Made by a program: the position numbers and the translations under genes
Shown here: one piece after another, positions 48,645 through 57,134 of the stretch
Layout of the letters: the number at the start of each line of letters is the position of its first letter
Numbering within the stretch: position 1 is the stretch's first letter
Assembly: GCF_000168975.1 (NCBI RefSeq)
Contig: NZ_AAUW01000012.1
Span: forward strand, 124,001 to 188,000
Direction of reading: 5' to 3'
Source: Roseibium aggregatum IAM 12614
GTDB lineage: Bacteria; Pseudomonadota; Alphaproteobacteria; Rhizobiales; Stappiaceae
Length of the DNA stretch: 64,000 nt
Notes under the pieces: model-generated
Seen by the model: the letters and a program-made list of their open reading frames with translations, nothing else
Database searches by the model: none
What the model was told of the DNA's origin: nothing

Positions 48645-50699
48645 ATGACCGTCAAATCTCTTCTCCTGTCCGGCGCAGCGCTGGCCGTTCTGGCCACCCC
48701 TGCCCTGGCCAACTGCCCGGCCGTCACTGTCGCCGACAAGCAAGGCCTCAACTCTGACTACCCACAGCAGTTCGAACTCGCAGAATTCGAAGAAAAGGCC
48801 GCTTGTGGCCTGGCTTTCGTAGAGAACCCGGCCATCAGGGATCTCAACAGCAAGATCCTCGGCAATGGCGAACTGGCCGACGTCGCTGCCCGACTGCCGA
48901 AAGAGCCGCTGGTTGTTGCACCTTATGAAAAGATCGGTACCTATGGCGGTGTCCTGACCGGCATTTCCAAAGGCACAGAGTCCGGCACGTCCGATCTCCT
49001 GTCCGTGCGCCACGTCAACTTCGTGCGGTACGCCGACGACCTTCAGACCGTCGTGCCGAACGTCGCCAAGGGCTGGGCCTGGAATGACGAATACACCGAA
49101 CTGACCATCAACCTGCGAGAAGGCCACAAGTGGTCCGACGGCGAGCCGTTCACCGCAGAAGACGTTGCCTTCTGGTATAACGACATCATCCTGAACCCGG
49201 ATGTCTATGAAAAGACCCCGGGCCGCTGGCTGTTCGCTGGCGAGCCGGTCAAGGTCGAAGCCATCGACCCGGTCACCGTCAGGTTCACCTTCCCGGTTCC
49301 TACCCCGGGCATCCTGAACCGCTTCGCCGTCGATTACGGCCAGCCGTTCCAGCCGAAGCATTTCCTCAGCCAGTTCATGCCGAAATACAACGAACAGGCA
49401 GAAGAACTCGCCAAGGAATACGGCTTTGAAAGCGCCAGGGAAGCGGTCGACTTCTATTACGGTGGTTCAGACTGGAAGGACGTTCCCTCCCCGCTGCTGA
49501 AGGATAGCGACAAGGCCACCAAGATCGGCCGCGCCGTCGTGCCGACGCTGGAAAGCCACATCGTGGTCGAAGAAAGCTCCGAAGGCCGCAAGCTGGTCGC
49601 CAACCCCTATTTCCACATGGTCGACACCGCCGGCAACCAGCTTCCCTACATCTCCGAAATCTCCGAGACCTATATCGGCGACAAGGAAGTGCAGAACCTG
49701 AAGATCATGAACGGCGAAGTGGTCTGGAAACAGCAGGCCGTCTTCCTGGAAGACTTCCCGCTGCTGAAGGAAAACGAAGGCAAGGGCAACTACACCGTCT
49801 CCTTCGCCCCGACCTTCGGCGAGAACGTCTTCTTCTCCTTCAACCGCACTCACAAGGATCCGGTTCTCGCGGAACTCTTCTCGGACGTCCGCTTCAACCG
49901 CGCCATGTCCCACGCCCTCAACCGCGACGAGATCAACGAAATCGTCTATCTCGGCCAGGGCACGCCGATGCAGGGTGTTCCGGCTGAACCGAAGACCGTG
50001 TCCTTCATCTCCGACGAACTGCTCAACAAGGACATTTCCTACGACGTTGAAGGCGCCAAGGCGCTGCTGGCTGAAATCGGCCTGAAAGATACCGACGGCG
50101 ACGGCACCCTGGAACGGGCGGACGGCAAGCCGCTGGTGGTCCGCATGGTCTATTCGACCCAGGGCGTTCCGGTGAAGATGATGGAACTTGTCCGTGACTA
50201 CTGGTCTGCGGTCGGTGTCCGCGTCGACCTGAAGGAAGTCACGTCCGACGAATACCGCTCTGCCGGCAACAACAACGAACTGGACGTAACCACCTGGAAA
50301 TACGACGGCAATGCCGGCCCGACCATTTCCCAGGACGTTACCGCCTTCATCCCGCCCTTCGGCGACTATTTCAACCCGGGCACCGGCTTTGAATGGGCTG
50401 CCTGGAAGGAAAGCGGCGGCAAGGAAGGCACCGAACCTCCGGCAGACATCCAGAAACTCTGGGACCTGTCCGAGAAGTTCATCCAGGTTGAGATGGGGTC
50501 CGGGGAAAGCAACAGACTGGGTGCCGAAATCGCGCGGATCCATGTCGACAACCTGCTGAAGATCGGCACGGTCGGCAACATCGTCGCTCCCTTCCTGTAC
50601 CGCAATGACCTGAAGAACGTGAAGCCGATCAAGGCCAAGACCTACGACTTCTACTGGACCTATCCCTACCGTCCGCAGCAGTGGTCGCTGGAACAGTAA
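48645..50699 (+). CDS. ABC transporter substrate-binding protein, family 5, long form
   Basis: The product is 684 residues with a signal peptide (SLLLSGAALAVLATPALA/N). The usual family 5 length is about 500-550, so this belongs to the long variants paired with permeases that carry enlarged periplasmic loops. Core motifs include INLREGHKWSDGEPFTAEDVAFWYND and FFSFNRTHKDPVLAELFSDVRFNRAMSHALNRD. Two cysteines near the start (ANCPAV and KAACGL) could form a disulfide. It is the first transport gene ahead of an FAD oxidase, phnX and a phosphonate monoester hydrolase, so an aminophosphonate ester is a candidate ligand. Confidence 0.9.
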   Translation: MTVKSLLLSGAALAVLATPALANCPAVTVADKQGLNSDYPQQFELAEFEEKAACGLAFVENPAIRDLNSKILGNGELADVAARLPKEPLVVAPYEKIGTYGGVLTGISKGTESGTSDLLSVRHVNFVRYADDLQTVVPNVAKGWAWNDEYTELTINLREGHKWSDGEPFTAEDVAFWYNDIILNPDVYEKTPGRWLFAGEPVKVEAIDPVTVRFTFPVPTPGILNRFAVDYGQPFQPKHFLSQFMPKYNEQAEELAKEYGFESAREAVDFYYGGSDWKDVPSPLLKDSDKATKIGRAVVPTLESHIVVEESSEGRKLVANPYFHMVDTAGNQLPYISEISETYIGDKEVQNLKIMNGEVVWKQQAVFLEDFPLLKENEGKGNYTVSFAPTFGENVFFSFNRTHKDPVLAELFSDVRFNRAMSHALNRDEINEIVYLGQGTPMQGVPAEPKTVSFISDELLNKDISYDVEGAKALLAEIGLKDTDGDGTLERADGKPLVVRMVYSTQGVPVKMMELVRDYWSAVGVRVDLKEVTSDEYRSAGNNNELDVTTWKYDGNAGPTISQDVTAFIPPFGDYFNPGTGFEWAAWKESGGKEGTEPPADIQKLWDLSEKFIQVEMGSGESNRLGAEIARIHVDNLLKIGTVGNIVAPFLYRNDLKNVKPIKAKTYDFYWTYPYRPQQWSLEQ

Positions 50700-50755
50700 G
50701 TCCCTGATGCAGTTGCCGGAGCGGCCTGCCACCCCGGCACACATTTCCAACACCT

Positions 50756-50781
50756 GTCATCCCTGCGCTTGCAGGGATGAC
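50756..50781. repeat. Perfect 11-bp palindrome after the binding-protein gene
   Basis: GTCATCCCTGC pairs with GCAGGGATGAC around a GCTT loop, 57 bases after the stop. The GTCATCCC...GGGATGAC form is seen in dispersed palindromes of many alphaproteobacteria. No U-run follows, so it probably stabilises the 3' end of the upstream message. Confidence 0.6.
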
Positions 50782-50822
50782 CACACCCCGGGGCGACATC
50801 CCGGGACGACGCCCCCGGCTTT

Positions 50823-50866
50823 CTCATCCTTGAGAGCGCGTTTGCGCGCGCCTCGGAGGATGGGGT
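50823..50866. repeat. Single REP-like palindromic unit, same family as 22912-23018
   Basis: The unit begins CTCATCCTTGAGAGCGCG and ends CCTCGGAGGATGGGG. It matches the 22912-22954 unit with a handful of changes and keeps the CATCCT...AGGATG ends. It stands, as in the first case, between a family 5 binding-protein gene and its permease gene. Confidence 0.7.
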
Positions 50867-50930
50867 CTCGGGAAGATGGATAACGGTGCGATGAGTGGGA
50901 ACCGGTAATCCGGGACGATGGAGAGGTTCG

Positions 50931-51923
50931 ATGCTTCGGTTCACGCTTGAGCGCTTTGTAGGCATGGTGATCACCATGGCCCTTGTTTCCGTCATGGTCT
51001 TCATCATCATGGAAATCCCGCCCGGCGACTATGCGGACCGCTATGCCTTTCGCAAGTTCTCCGGCACCGGCGTCAGCGTCACGGAAGCCGATATCGAGGC
51101 GATCCGTTCAGATCTGGGTCTCGATAAGCCCATGGTGCTGCGCTATTTCGACTGGATCGGCGGCATTGTCCTTCACGGCGATTTCGGTCAGGCCTTCGCC
51201 TTTGAAACCTCCGTGGTGAAAGTGATTGGCGACAAGGCGTGGCTGACACTTGGCATCATGCTCACAACGCTGATCCTCACTTACGCGATCTCGATCCCGG
51301 TTGGCATCTATGCTGCCGTCAAGCGCGGTTCATCGCTCGACTACGGGCTCACCATCTTTTCCTATCTCGGGCTCGCCCTGCCGAACTTTCTCCTGGCACT
51401 GATCATGCTCTATTTCGCCAACAAATGGTTCGGTGCCGATATCGGCGGGCTGTTGTCCGCCCGCTATCAGGACGCGCCCTGGTCGCTTGCGAAAGTGTGG
51501 GACCTGATCAAGCACCTGTGGCTGCCGGCGGTCGTGCTGGCCTGGTCCGCAGTCGCCTACCAGATCCAGACCATGCGCGCGACCATGTCGGACGAGCTCA
51601 ACCGCCTGTCCGTAACGGCGGCCCGTGCCCGCGGTGTGCCGGAAGGCAAGCTGCTGCTGAAATACCCGGCGCGGCTCGCGATCAACCCGATCGTTTCTAC
51701 CATCGGCTTTGACGTCAACCGGATCTTTTCCGAGCTGCCGATCGTCGCTGCCGTGCTGGGCCTGACCGAGCTCGGCGAGCTGTTGCTGAAGGCCTATCTA
51801 GACCTCGACATGTATGTGGCCGGCGCCATCCTGCTGCTGCTGACCTTCATCATCGTCTTCATGAACTTCGTTTCCGATCTTCTTCTGGCGTGGCTCGACC
51901 CGCGCATCAAGCTGGGGGCCTGA
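50931..51923 (+). CDS. ABC transporter permease, DppB type
   Basis: The product is 330 residues from MLRFTLERFVGMVITMALVSVMVFIIMEIPPGDYADRY, with a GGAGAGG ribosome-binding site. Six membrane helices are visible, and the EAA loop is RATMSDELNRLSVTAARARGVPEGKLLLKYPARLAI. A frame extending 12 codons upstream is unsupported. It starts the permease-ATPase part of the transporter. Confidence 0.93.
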   Translation: MLRFTLERFVGMVITMALVSVMVFIIMEIPPGDYADRYAFRKFSGTGVSVTEADIEAIRSDLGLDKPMVLRYFDWIGGIVLHGDFGQAFAFETSVVKVIGDKAWLTLGIMLTTLILTYAISIPVGIYAAVKRGSSLDYGLTIFSYLGLALPNFLLALIMLYFANKWFGADIGGLLSARYQDAPWSLAKVWDLIKHLWLPAVVLAWSAVAYQIQTMRATMSDELNRLSVTAARARGVPEGKLLLKYPARLAINPIVSTIGFDVNRIFSELPIVAAVLGLTELGELLLKAYLDLDMYVAGAILLLLTFIIVFMNFVSDLLLAWLDPRIKLGA

Positions 51924-51926
51924 GCC

Positions 51927-53078
51927 ATGACGGACGCAACCGCAGGCGCTCTCGCCAAACAGGAAGAAAAGGACCGCCAGAAGCGGCTGAAATATTATTC
52001 AGCCTCGCAATGGACCCTGATCTGGTGGCGCTTCCGCCGCCACCGGGCCGCCATGGTGGCCAGCCTGATCCTGGGCCTGATGGCCTTCCTTGGCCTCTTC
52101 GCTGAATTTGTCGCCCCTTACGGCCCGACGACCCGCGACACCATGTATATCGACGGCGCACCGCAGATACCGATGTTCTGCGACCAGAACGGCTGCTCCG
52201 CCCGGCCCTTCATCCACAGTGTCAGCACCAGGCGCGACCCGGTGACCTTGCGCGCCATTTCGGTGCCCGATCCGGACAAACGGGTCTATGTCACCTTTTT
52301 TGCCACCGGCGAAGCCACCCGGATCCTGGGTGTCATTCCCACCAGCATTCATCTTTTCGGCCTGTCTGAACCGGATGCAAAACTGCATTTGTGGGGCACG
52401 GACGACCTCGGCCGGGATGTCTTCTCCCGCACCATGTATGCGACCCGCACCTCGCTCTCCATCGGTGTCCTCGGCGTGCTGATCTCGTTCGTTCTGGCGC
52501 TCGTGATAGGTGGCATTGCCGGTTACGCCGGTGGCATGACCGACAATGTCATCCAGCGTGTCACGGAAGTGGTGCGTGTGGTGCCGATCATCCCGCTCTA
52601 TATGGGCCTGGCGGCGGCCATGCCGAAGGAATGGTCGACCACGCAGGTCTATTTCGCAATGACGCTGATCCTGGGGCTCTTCGGCTGGCCGACACTTGCC
52701 CGCAGGATCAGATCCCAGCTTCTGTCGATCCGCGGCGAGGACTATGTGATCGCAGCCAGGCTGGCAGGCGCGCGCCCGGGTCGCATCATCGGCCAGCACA
52801 TGCTGCCAAGCTTCACCAGCTTCATCATCGTCGATCTGGTGATTTCCTTCCCCTACATGATCCTGTCCGAAACCGCGCTTTCCTTCGTCGGCCTCGGCCT
52901 GCGGCCACCGACCGTTTCCTGGGGCGTCCTGTTGCAGCAGGCCCAGTCCGTGCGCGTGATCGAGCAGACCCCCTGGCTGTTCATCCCCGCCGTCTTCGTG
53001 GTGGTTGCCGTTCTGGCCTTCACAATCATCGGCGACGGCCTGCGTGACGCTGCCGATCCCTATAGCGAAGCCCGGTAG
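51927..53078 (+). CDS. ABC transporter permease, DppC type with a large periplasmic loop
   Basis: The product is 383 residues, about 90 longer than ordinary DppC. The extra length lies between the first helix (about 38-58) and the permease core (LWGTDDLGRDVFSRTMYATRTSLSIGV). It includes a Cys pair in PMFCDQNGCSARPFIHS. The EAA loop is GEDYVIAARLAGARPGRIIGQHMLPSFTSFIIV. The loop probably contacts the long binding protein encoded upstream. The gene begins three bases after the previous stop. Confidence 0.92.
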   Translation: MTDATAGALAKQEEKDRQKRLKYYSASQWTLIWWRFRRHRAAMVASLILGLMAFLGLFAEFVAPYGPTTRDTMYIDGAPQIPMFCDQNGCSARPFIHSVSTRRDPVTLRAISVPDPDKRVYVTFFATGEATRILGVIPTSIHLFGLSEPDAKLHLWGTDDLGRDVFSRTMYATRTSLSIGVLGVLISFVLALVIGGIAGYAGGMTDNVIQRVTEVVRVVPIIPLYMGLAAAMPKEWSTTQVYFAMTLILGLFGWPTLARRIRSQLLSIRGEDYVIAARLAGARPGRIIGQHMLPSFTSFIIVDLVISFPYMILSETALSFVGLGLRPPTVSWGVLLQQAQSVRVIEQTPWLFIPAVFVVVAVLAFTIIGDGLRDAADPYSEAR

Positions 53079-53088
53079 GAAAGCCCCA

Positions 53089-54096
53089 ATGCTGAACGTT
53101 GAAAACCTCTCCATCTCCTTCCGGACCGACGAAGGCCTGATCACGCCGGTCCAGGGTGTGAGCTTCAAGGTCGAGCCCGGCAAGACCCTCGGCCTTGTCG
53201 GCGAAAGCGGCTCCGGCAAGTCGATCACCACCAAGGCGTTGATGCGGCTACTGCCCGGCAATGCGTCACTCTCCGGCGAAACCCGCATCACCTACAGTGC
53301 CAAGGACGGCAACGAGGTCGAGATCCACAAGATCAAGCCGAACGCCAGATCCCTGCGCCAGCTCCGCGGCGGCGAAATCGGCATGATCTTCCAGGAGCCG
53401 ATGGCAAGTTTCTCGCCGGTCTACACCATCGGCAACCAGATGATGGAGACGATCCGCCTGCACCGCGGCTGCGGCAAGCGCGAAGCCCGGGAACTCGCCG
53501 TCGAAATGCTGGAGAAGGTCGGCATCTCCAATCCGTCTGAACGCATCGATCAATATCCGCACGAAATGTCCGGCGGTATGCGTCAGCGGGCGATGATCGC
53601 ACTGGCGCTCTCCGCCGGTCCCGCACTCCTGATTGCCGACGAGCCGACCACCGCCCTGGACGTCACCATTCAAGCCCAGGTGCTGGACCTGATGCGCGAC
53701 CTGCAGCGCGATCTCGGCATGGGCATGATCTTCATCACCCACGACCTTGGCGTCATCGCCCAGATAGCCGACGAGGTCGCGGTGATGTATCTCGGCACGA
53801 TTGTCGAGCGCGGTGCGACCCGCGACGTGATCCGCTCTCCCAAACACCCCTATACCCAGGGCCTTTTGAAGGCGATCCCGAGCCTCGACACGTTGCACGA
53901 CCGACTGTCGCCCGTACCGGGCGACATCCCGAGCCCGACGGAACGGCCGACCGGCTGCCCGTTCCACACGCGCTGCCCGGACTTCATCAGCGGCATCTGC
54001 GACATCAACACACCGTTTGAAGTCTCTCCGGTTGCCGGACGCTCTGTCCGCTGCTGGCTGCACAGCGACGTGCAGGGTGGAAGGAGCGCTGCATGA
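53089..54096 (+). CDS. ABC transporter ATP-binding protein, DppD type
   Basis: The product is 335 residues from [16 protein letters not shown]. Walker A is GESGSGKS, Q-loop [15 protein letters not shown], signature [15 protein letters not shown], Walker [14 protein letters not shown], and the C-terminal Cys motif [15 protein letters not shown]. It energises the importer with the next gene, whose start overlaps its stop by four bases (ATGA). Confidence 0.94.
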   Translation: MLNVENLSISFRTDEGLITPVQGVSFKVEPGKTLGLVGESGSGKSITTKALMRLLPGNASLSGETRITYSAKDGNEVEIHKIKPNARSLRQLRGGEIGMIFQEPMASFSPVYTIGNQMMETIRLHRGCGKREARELAVEMLEKVGISNPSERIDQYPHEMSGGMRQRAMIALALSAGPALLIADEPTTALDVTIQAQVLDLMRDLQRDLGMGMIFITHDLGVIAQIADEVAVMYLGTIVERGATRDVIRSPKHPYTQGLLKAIPSLDTLHDRLSPVPGDIPSPTERPTGCPFHTRCPDFISGICDINTPFEVSPVAGRSVRCWLHSDVQGGRSAA

Positions 54097-55202
54097 GCAC
54101 GAGCGATATCCTGATTGAAGTGAAGAACCTTGAGGTTCTCTTCCCGATCCGGAAGAAGAAGCTGTTTTCCTCCGAGGTTCGGCAGTTACGCGCCGTTGAC
54201 GGCGTTTCCTTCGATATCAAGCGCGGCGAGACTGTCGGCCTTGTCGGCGAATCCGGTTCCGGCAAGACCACTGTCGGCCGCGCGATCCTGCGCGCCATCG
54301 ACCCGACCGGCGGCGACGTGGTCTTTCACACCAATGGCAACGATGTCGATCTGGCCCGGGTGGAAGGCGAAGAACTCCGCAAGTTCCGCCAGCACATGAA
54401 TATGGTCTTTTCGGAAGGCCCCGTTCAACTGTCGACACTTGCGGCCGACCGCCTGCGCCTGTTCCGCTCCAAGATGAGCCTGGTGTTTCAGGACCCCTAT
54501 TCTTCCCTCAATCCGCGCATGACCGTTCGCGATATCATCGCCGAGCCGCTGATCGCCTCCGGCATGATGAAGGACCGCGACGCCATCGACGCCCGGGTGC
54601 GTGAGATCGCAGGACGCTGCAAACTGAACCTGGAACACCTGCGCCGGTTTCCACACGCCTTTTCCGGCGGTCAGCGTCAGCGCATCTGCATTGCCCGCGC
54701 GCTCGTCTCCAGGCCCGATTTTGTCGTTTGCGATGAAAGCGTGTCCGCGCTTGATGTTTCAATCCAGGCAGAAATAGTCAACCTGTTGAAAGATCTTCAG
54801 GAAGAGATGGGCGTCGCCTTTCTGTTCATCGCGCACGATCTTTCGGTCGTTGCGCAGATGAGTCACCGGGTGGCTGTCATGTATGTCGGCAAGTTCGTGG
54901 AATACGCCCCAACCGAAAAACTCTTCTTCGAGCCGAAACATCCCTATACGCACGCGCTTCTGTCCGCGATCCCTCAGGCCGACCCGGATGCGGACTTCAA
55001 TCCGATCAGGCTGGAGGGCGAAATCCCGAACCCGCTCGACGCCCCCTCCGGCTGTCGCTTCCACAGTCGCTGCCCCTTTGCCAGGGAGCGCTGTGCCAGC
55101 GAGGTTCCCGAATGGCGCGAGGTCGCATCAGAGCATTTCGTGGCTTGCCATTTCACCGAAGAGTTCGAATTCTCAAGACCAAACAGAAACACAAAAAACT
55201 GA
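54093..55202 (+). CDS. ABC transporter ATP-binding protein, DppF type, with an insertion before the Q-loop
   Basis: The product is 369 residues. Walker A is GESGSGKTT, signature [15 protein letters not shown], Walker [14 protein letters not shown] (CDES in place of the usual LDEP), and the C-terminal [14 protein letters not shown] motif. Before the Q-loop ([13 protein letters not shown]) lies an extra segment of about 26 residues that looks like a repeat of the preceding FRQHMNMVF stretch ([12 protein letters not shown] follows). This makes the protein about 30 residues longer than its partner. Function should still be ATP hydrolysis for the importer. Confidence 0.9.
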   Translation: MSTSDILIEVKNLEVLFPIRKKKLFSSEVRQLRAVDGVSFDIKRGETVGLVGESGSGKTTVGRAILRAIDPTGGDVVFHTNGNDVDLARVEGEELRKFRQHMNMVFSEGPVQLSTLAADRLRLFRSKMSLVFQDPYSSLNPRMTVRDIIAEPLIASGMMKDRDAIDARVREIAGRCKLNLEHLRRFPHAFSGGQRQRICIARALVSRPDFVVCDESVSALDVSIQAEIVNLLKDLQEEMGVAFLFIAHDLSVVAQMSHRVAVMYVGKFVEYAPTEKLFFEPKHPYTHALLSAIPQADPDADFNPIRLEGEIPNPLDAPSGCRFHSRCPFARERCASEVPEWREVASEHFVACHFTEEFEFSRPNRNTKN

Positions 55203-55214
55203 GAGCTGCCCGGA

Positions 55215-56342
55215 ATGAGACAAAAATCGTATGACCTTGCGATCGTCGGCGCAGGGATCGTCGGACTTGCGCATGCCCTCGCAGCTTCCAGGCGCGGCAA
55301 GAGCGTCATCGTCATCGACCGAGATAGTTACGCCAACGGCGCTTCCATCCGCAATTTCGGCTTCGTGACAGTGACTGGCCAACAGGCAGGCGACTGCTGG
55401 CAGAAGGCGTTGCGCAGCCGTCAGGTTTGGGCGGAAGTGGCGGATGCCGCCCGCATACCGCTCCTGCACGAAGGTCTGACCATGACGGCCCACCTGCCGG
55501 AATCCGAAGCTGTCATCGACGCGTTTCTGAAAACCGAAATGGGTGCGGACTGCCAGCGCCTGACGCCCTCTGAAGCCGCCCTCAAGGTTCCCCGGCTGAG
55601 ACAGGACAAAATCACCTGCGCGCTCTATTCGCCTTTCGAAATCAGAGTGGAATCCAGGGATGCCCTGCCCCGGATCGCCAATTGGCTGGAAGAGGTACAT
55701 GCGGTCGACTTTCTCTGGCAGACAAGCGTCAATTCCGTCGAAACGCCTAAACTGGAAACCTCACGCGGAACGGTGCACGCGCAGACAGTGATCGTCTGCC
55801 CCGGCGACGATGGCACGACGCTTTTTTCTGACCGGATCGCTGCCTATGAAGTAACACGCTGCAAACTGCAGATGTTGCGCGTCGCCCCTCGCCAACGCCT
55901 CGACCTTGGCACCGCCGTCATGTCCGATCTCGGCCTTGCCCGGTACCTTGGCTATGCCGAACTCCCAGAGGCTGCTCCCTTGAAAGCCCGGCTGGACCGG
56001 GAGATGACCGATCAGCGAGACAATGGCATTCATCTGATTGTCGTCCAGTCCGAAGACGGCAGCCTGGTTGTCGGCGACAGCCATCATTACAGCGCGACCC
56101 CAGATCCGTTCATCGACAAGACCGTGAACGACCTGATCCTGGGCGAGATGGAGACGATCCTCGATCTTGGCCCTTACGACATCTCTGAAACCTGGATCGG
56201 CACCTATGCCTCTGCCCCCGACCGCTGGCGCTTCACCGATGCGCCGGACGATGCCACCCGCATTGTCGTGGTCACGGCAGGTTGCGGCGCTTCAACCGCC
56301 TTCGCCATTGGCGAGGAAACCATTGCCGATCTCTACGCGTGA
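55215..56342 (+). CDS. FAD-dependent amine oxidase of the phosphonate-associated DAO group
   Basis: The product is 375 residues with the FAD-binding motif GAGIVG at 12-17 and the segment SIRNFGFVTVTGQQAG. That segment is characteristic of the group described as TIGR03364/HpnW and, in later work, Pbf oxidases, which recur beside phosphonatase genes. These enzymes oxidatively deaminate 2-aminoethylphosphonate, its N-methyl form or close relatives to phosphonoacetaldehyde. It lies 12 bases after the transporter and three bases before phnX. No PhnW transaminase is visible, so this oxidase is the likely source of the PhnX substrate. The exact amine is inferred. Confidence 0.85.
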   Translation: MRQKSYDLAIVGAGIVGLAHALAASRRGKSVIVIDRDSYANGASIRNFGFVTVTGQQAGDCWQKALRSRQVWAEVADAARIPLLHEGLTMTAHLPESEAVIDAFLKTEMGADCQRLTPSEAALKVPRLRQDKITCALYSPFEIRVESRDALPRIANWLEEVHAVDFLWQTSVNSVETPKLETSRGTVHAQTVIVCPGDDGTTLFSDRIAAYEVTRCKLQMLRVAPRQRLDLGTAVMSDLGLARYLGYAELPEAAPLKARLDREMTDQRDNGIHLIVVQSEDGSLVVGDSHHYSATPDPFIDKTVNDLILGEMETILDLGPYDISETWIGTYASAPDRWRFTDAPDDATRIVVVTAGCGASTAFAIGEETIADLYA

Positions 56343-56351
56343 GGAATGAAA

Positions 56352-57134
56352 ATGAGCAAGTTCAAAGCCGTGGTCTTCGATTGGGCCGGCACCATGATCG
56401 ATTTCGGTTCCTTCGCCCCAATGGGTGTCTTCGTAAAGGCCTTCGAGACATTCGGTATTACCGCAACTATTGACCAGGCCCGAGGCCCCATGGGCAAACC
56501 CAAATGGGACCATATCCGCTCCATGATGGACGATCCGGACATAAGCGCCCAATGGACCGCCAAATACGGCCATACGCCGACGGATGCCGATGTCGACAAG
56601 GTCTACAAGATCTTCGTGCCGATGAACGAGGAAGTCGTCGCCGATTTCGCCGACCTGGTACCGGGAGCCGCCGATGTGGTCAGAACCCTGCGCGCAAGGG
56701 GCATGAAAATCGGCTCGACCACCGGCTACACCCGCTCGATCATGGAGCGCGTCCTGCCGAAAGCTGCCGAACAGGGCTATGAACCCGACAATCTCATCTG
56801 TGCCGACGACTTGCCGGAAGGCCGTCCCGGCCCGCTCGGCATGTATCAGTGCTTTGTCGATCTGGTGGCCTATCCGCCAAGCGCGGTCATCAAGGTGGAC
56901 GATACCGAACCCGGCATCGCAGAAGGTGTCGCGGCCGGCTGCCTGACGGTGGGCCTTGCCCTGTCCGGCAACTACGCCGGCAAGACACCGCAAGAGCTCG
57001 CCGCACTTTCGGAGAATGAGGTTGACGCCCTGCGCCAGCATGCAACGGAACAGCTCAAGAAAGCCGGTGCGGATTACGTGATCGATACGGTCGCGGATTT
57101 GCCGACCCTGATCGAGCAACTGGAAGCGGCATGA
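56352..57134 (+). CDS. phnX: Phosphonoacetaldehyde hydrolase (phosphonatase)
   Basis: The product is 260 residues, a HAD-superfamily enzyme. The nucleophile Asp10 lies in VVFDWAGT and the Schiff-base Lys51 in GPMGKPKWDH, both diagnostic of PhnX. Later motifs are GSTTGYTRSIMERVLP and VIKVDDTEPGIAEG. It splits phosphonoacetaldehyde into acetaldehyde and phosphate. The ATG at 56352 is preferred because the GAGG ribosome-binding site lies seven bases ahead; an ATG six bases earlier abuts that site. Confidence 0.95.
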   Translation: MSKFKAVVFDWAGTMIDFGSFAPMGVFVKAFETFGITATIDQARGPMGKPKWDHIRSMMDDPDISAQWTAKYGHTPTDADVDKVYKIFVPMNEEVVADFADLVPGAADVVRTLRARGMKIGSTTGYTRSIMERVLPKAAEQGYEPDNLICADDLPEGRPGPLGMYQCFVDLVAYPPSAVIKVDDTEPGIAEGVAAGCLTVGLALSGNYAGKTPQELAALSENEVDALRQHATEQLKKAGADYVIDTVADLPTLIEQLEAA

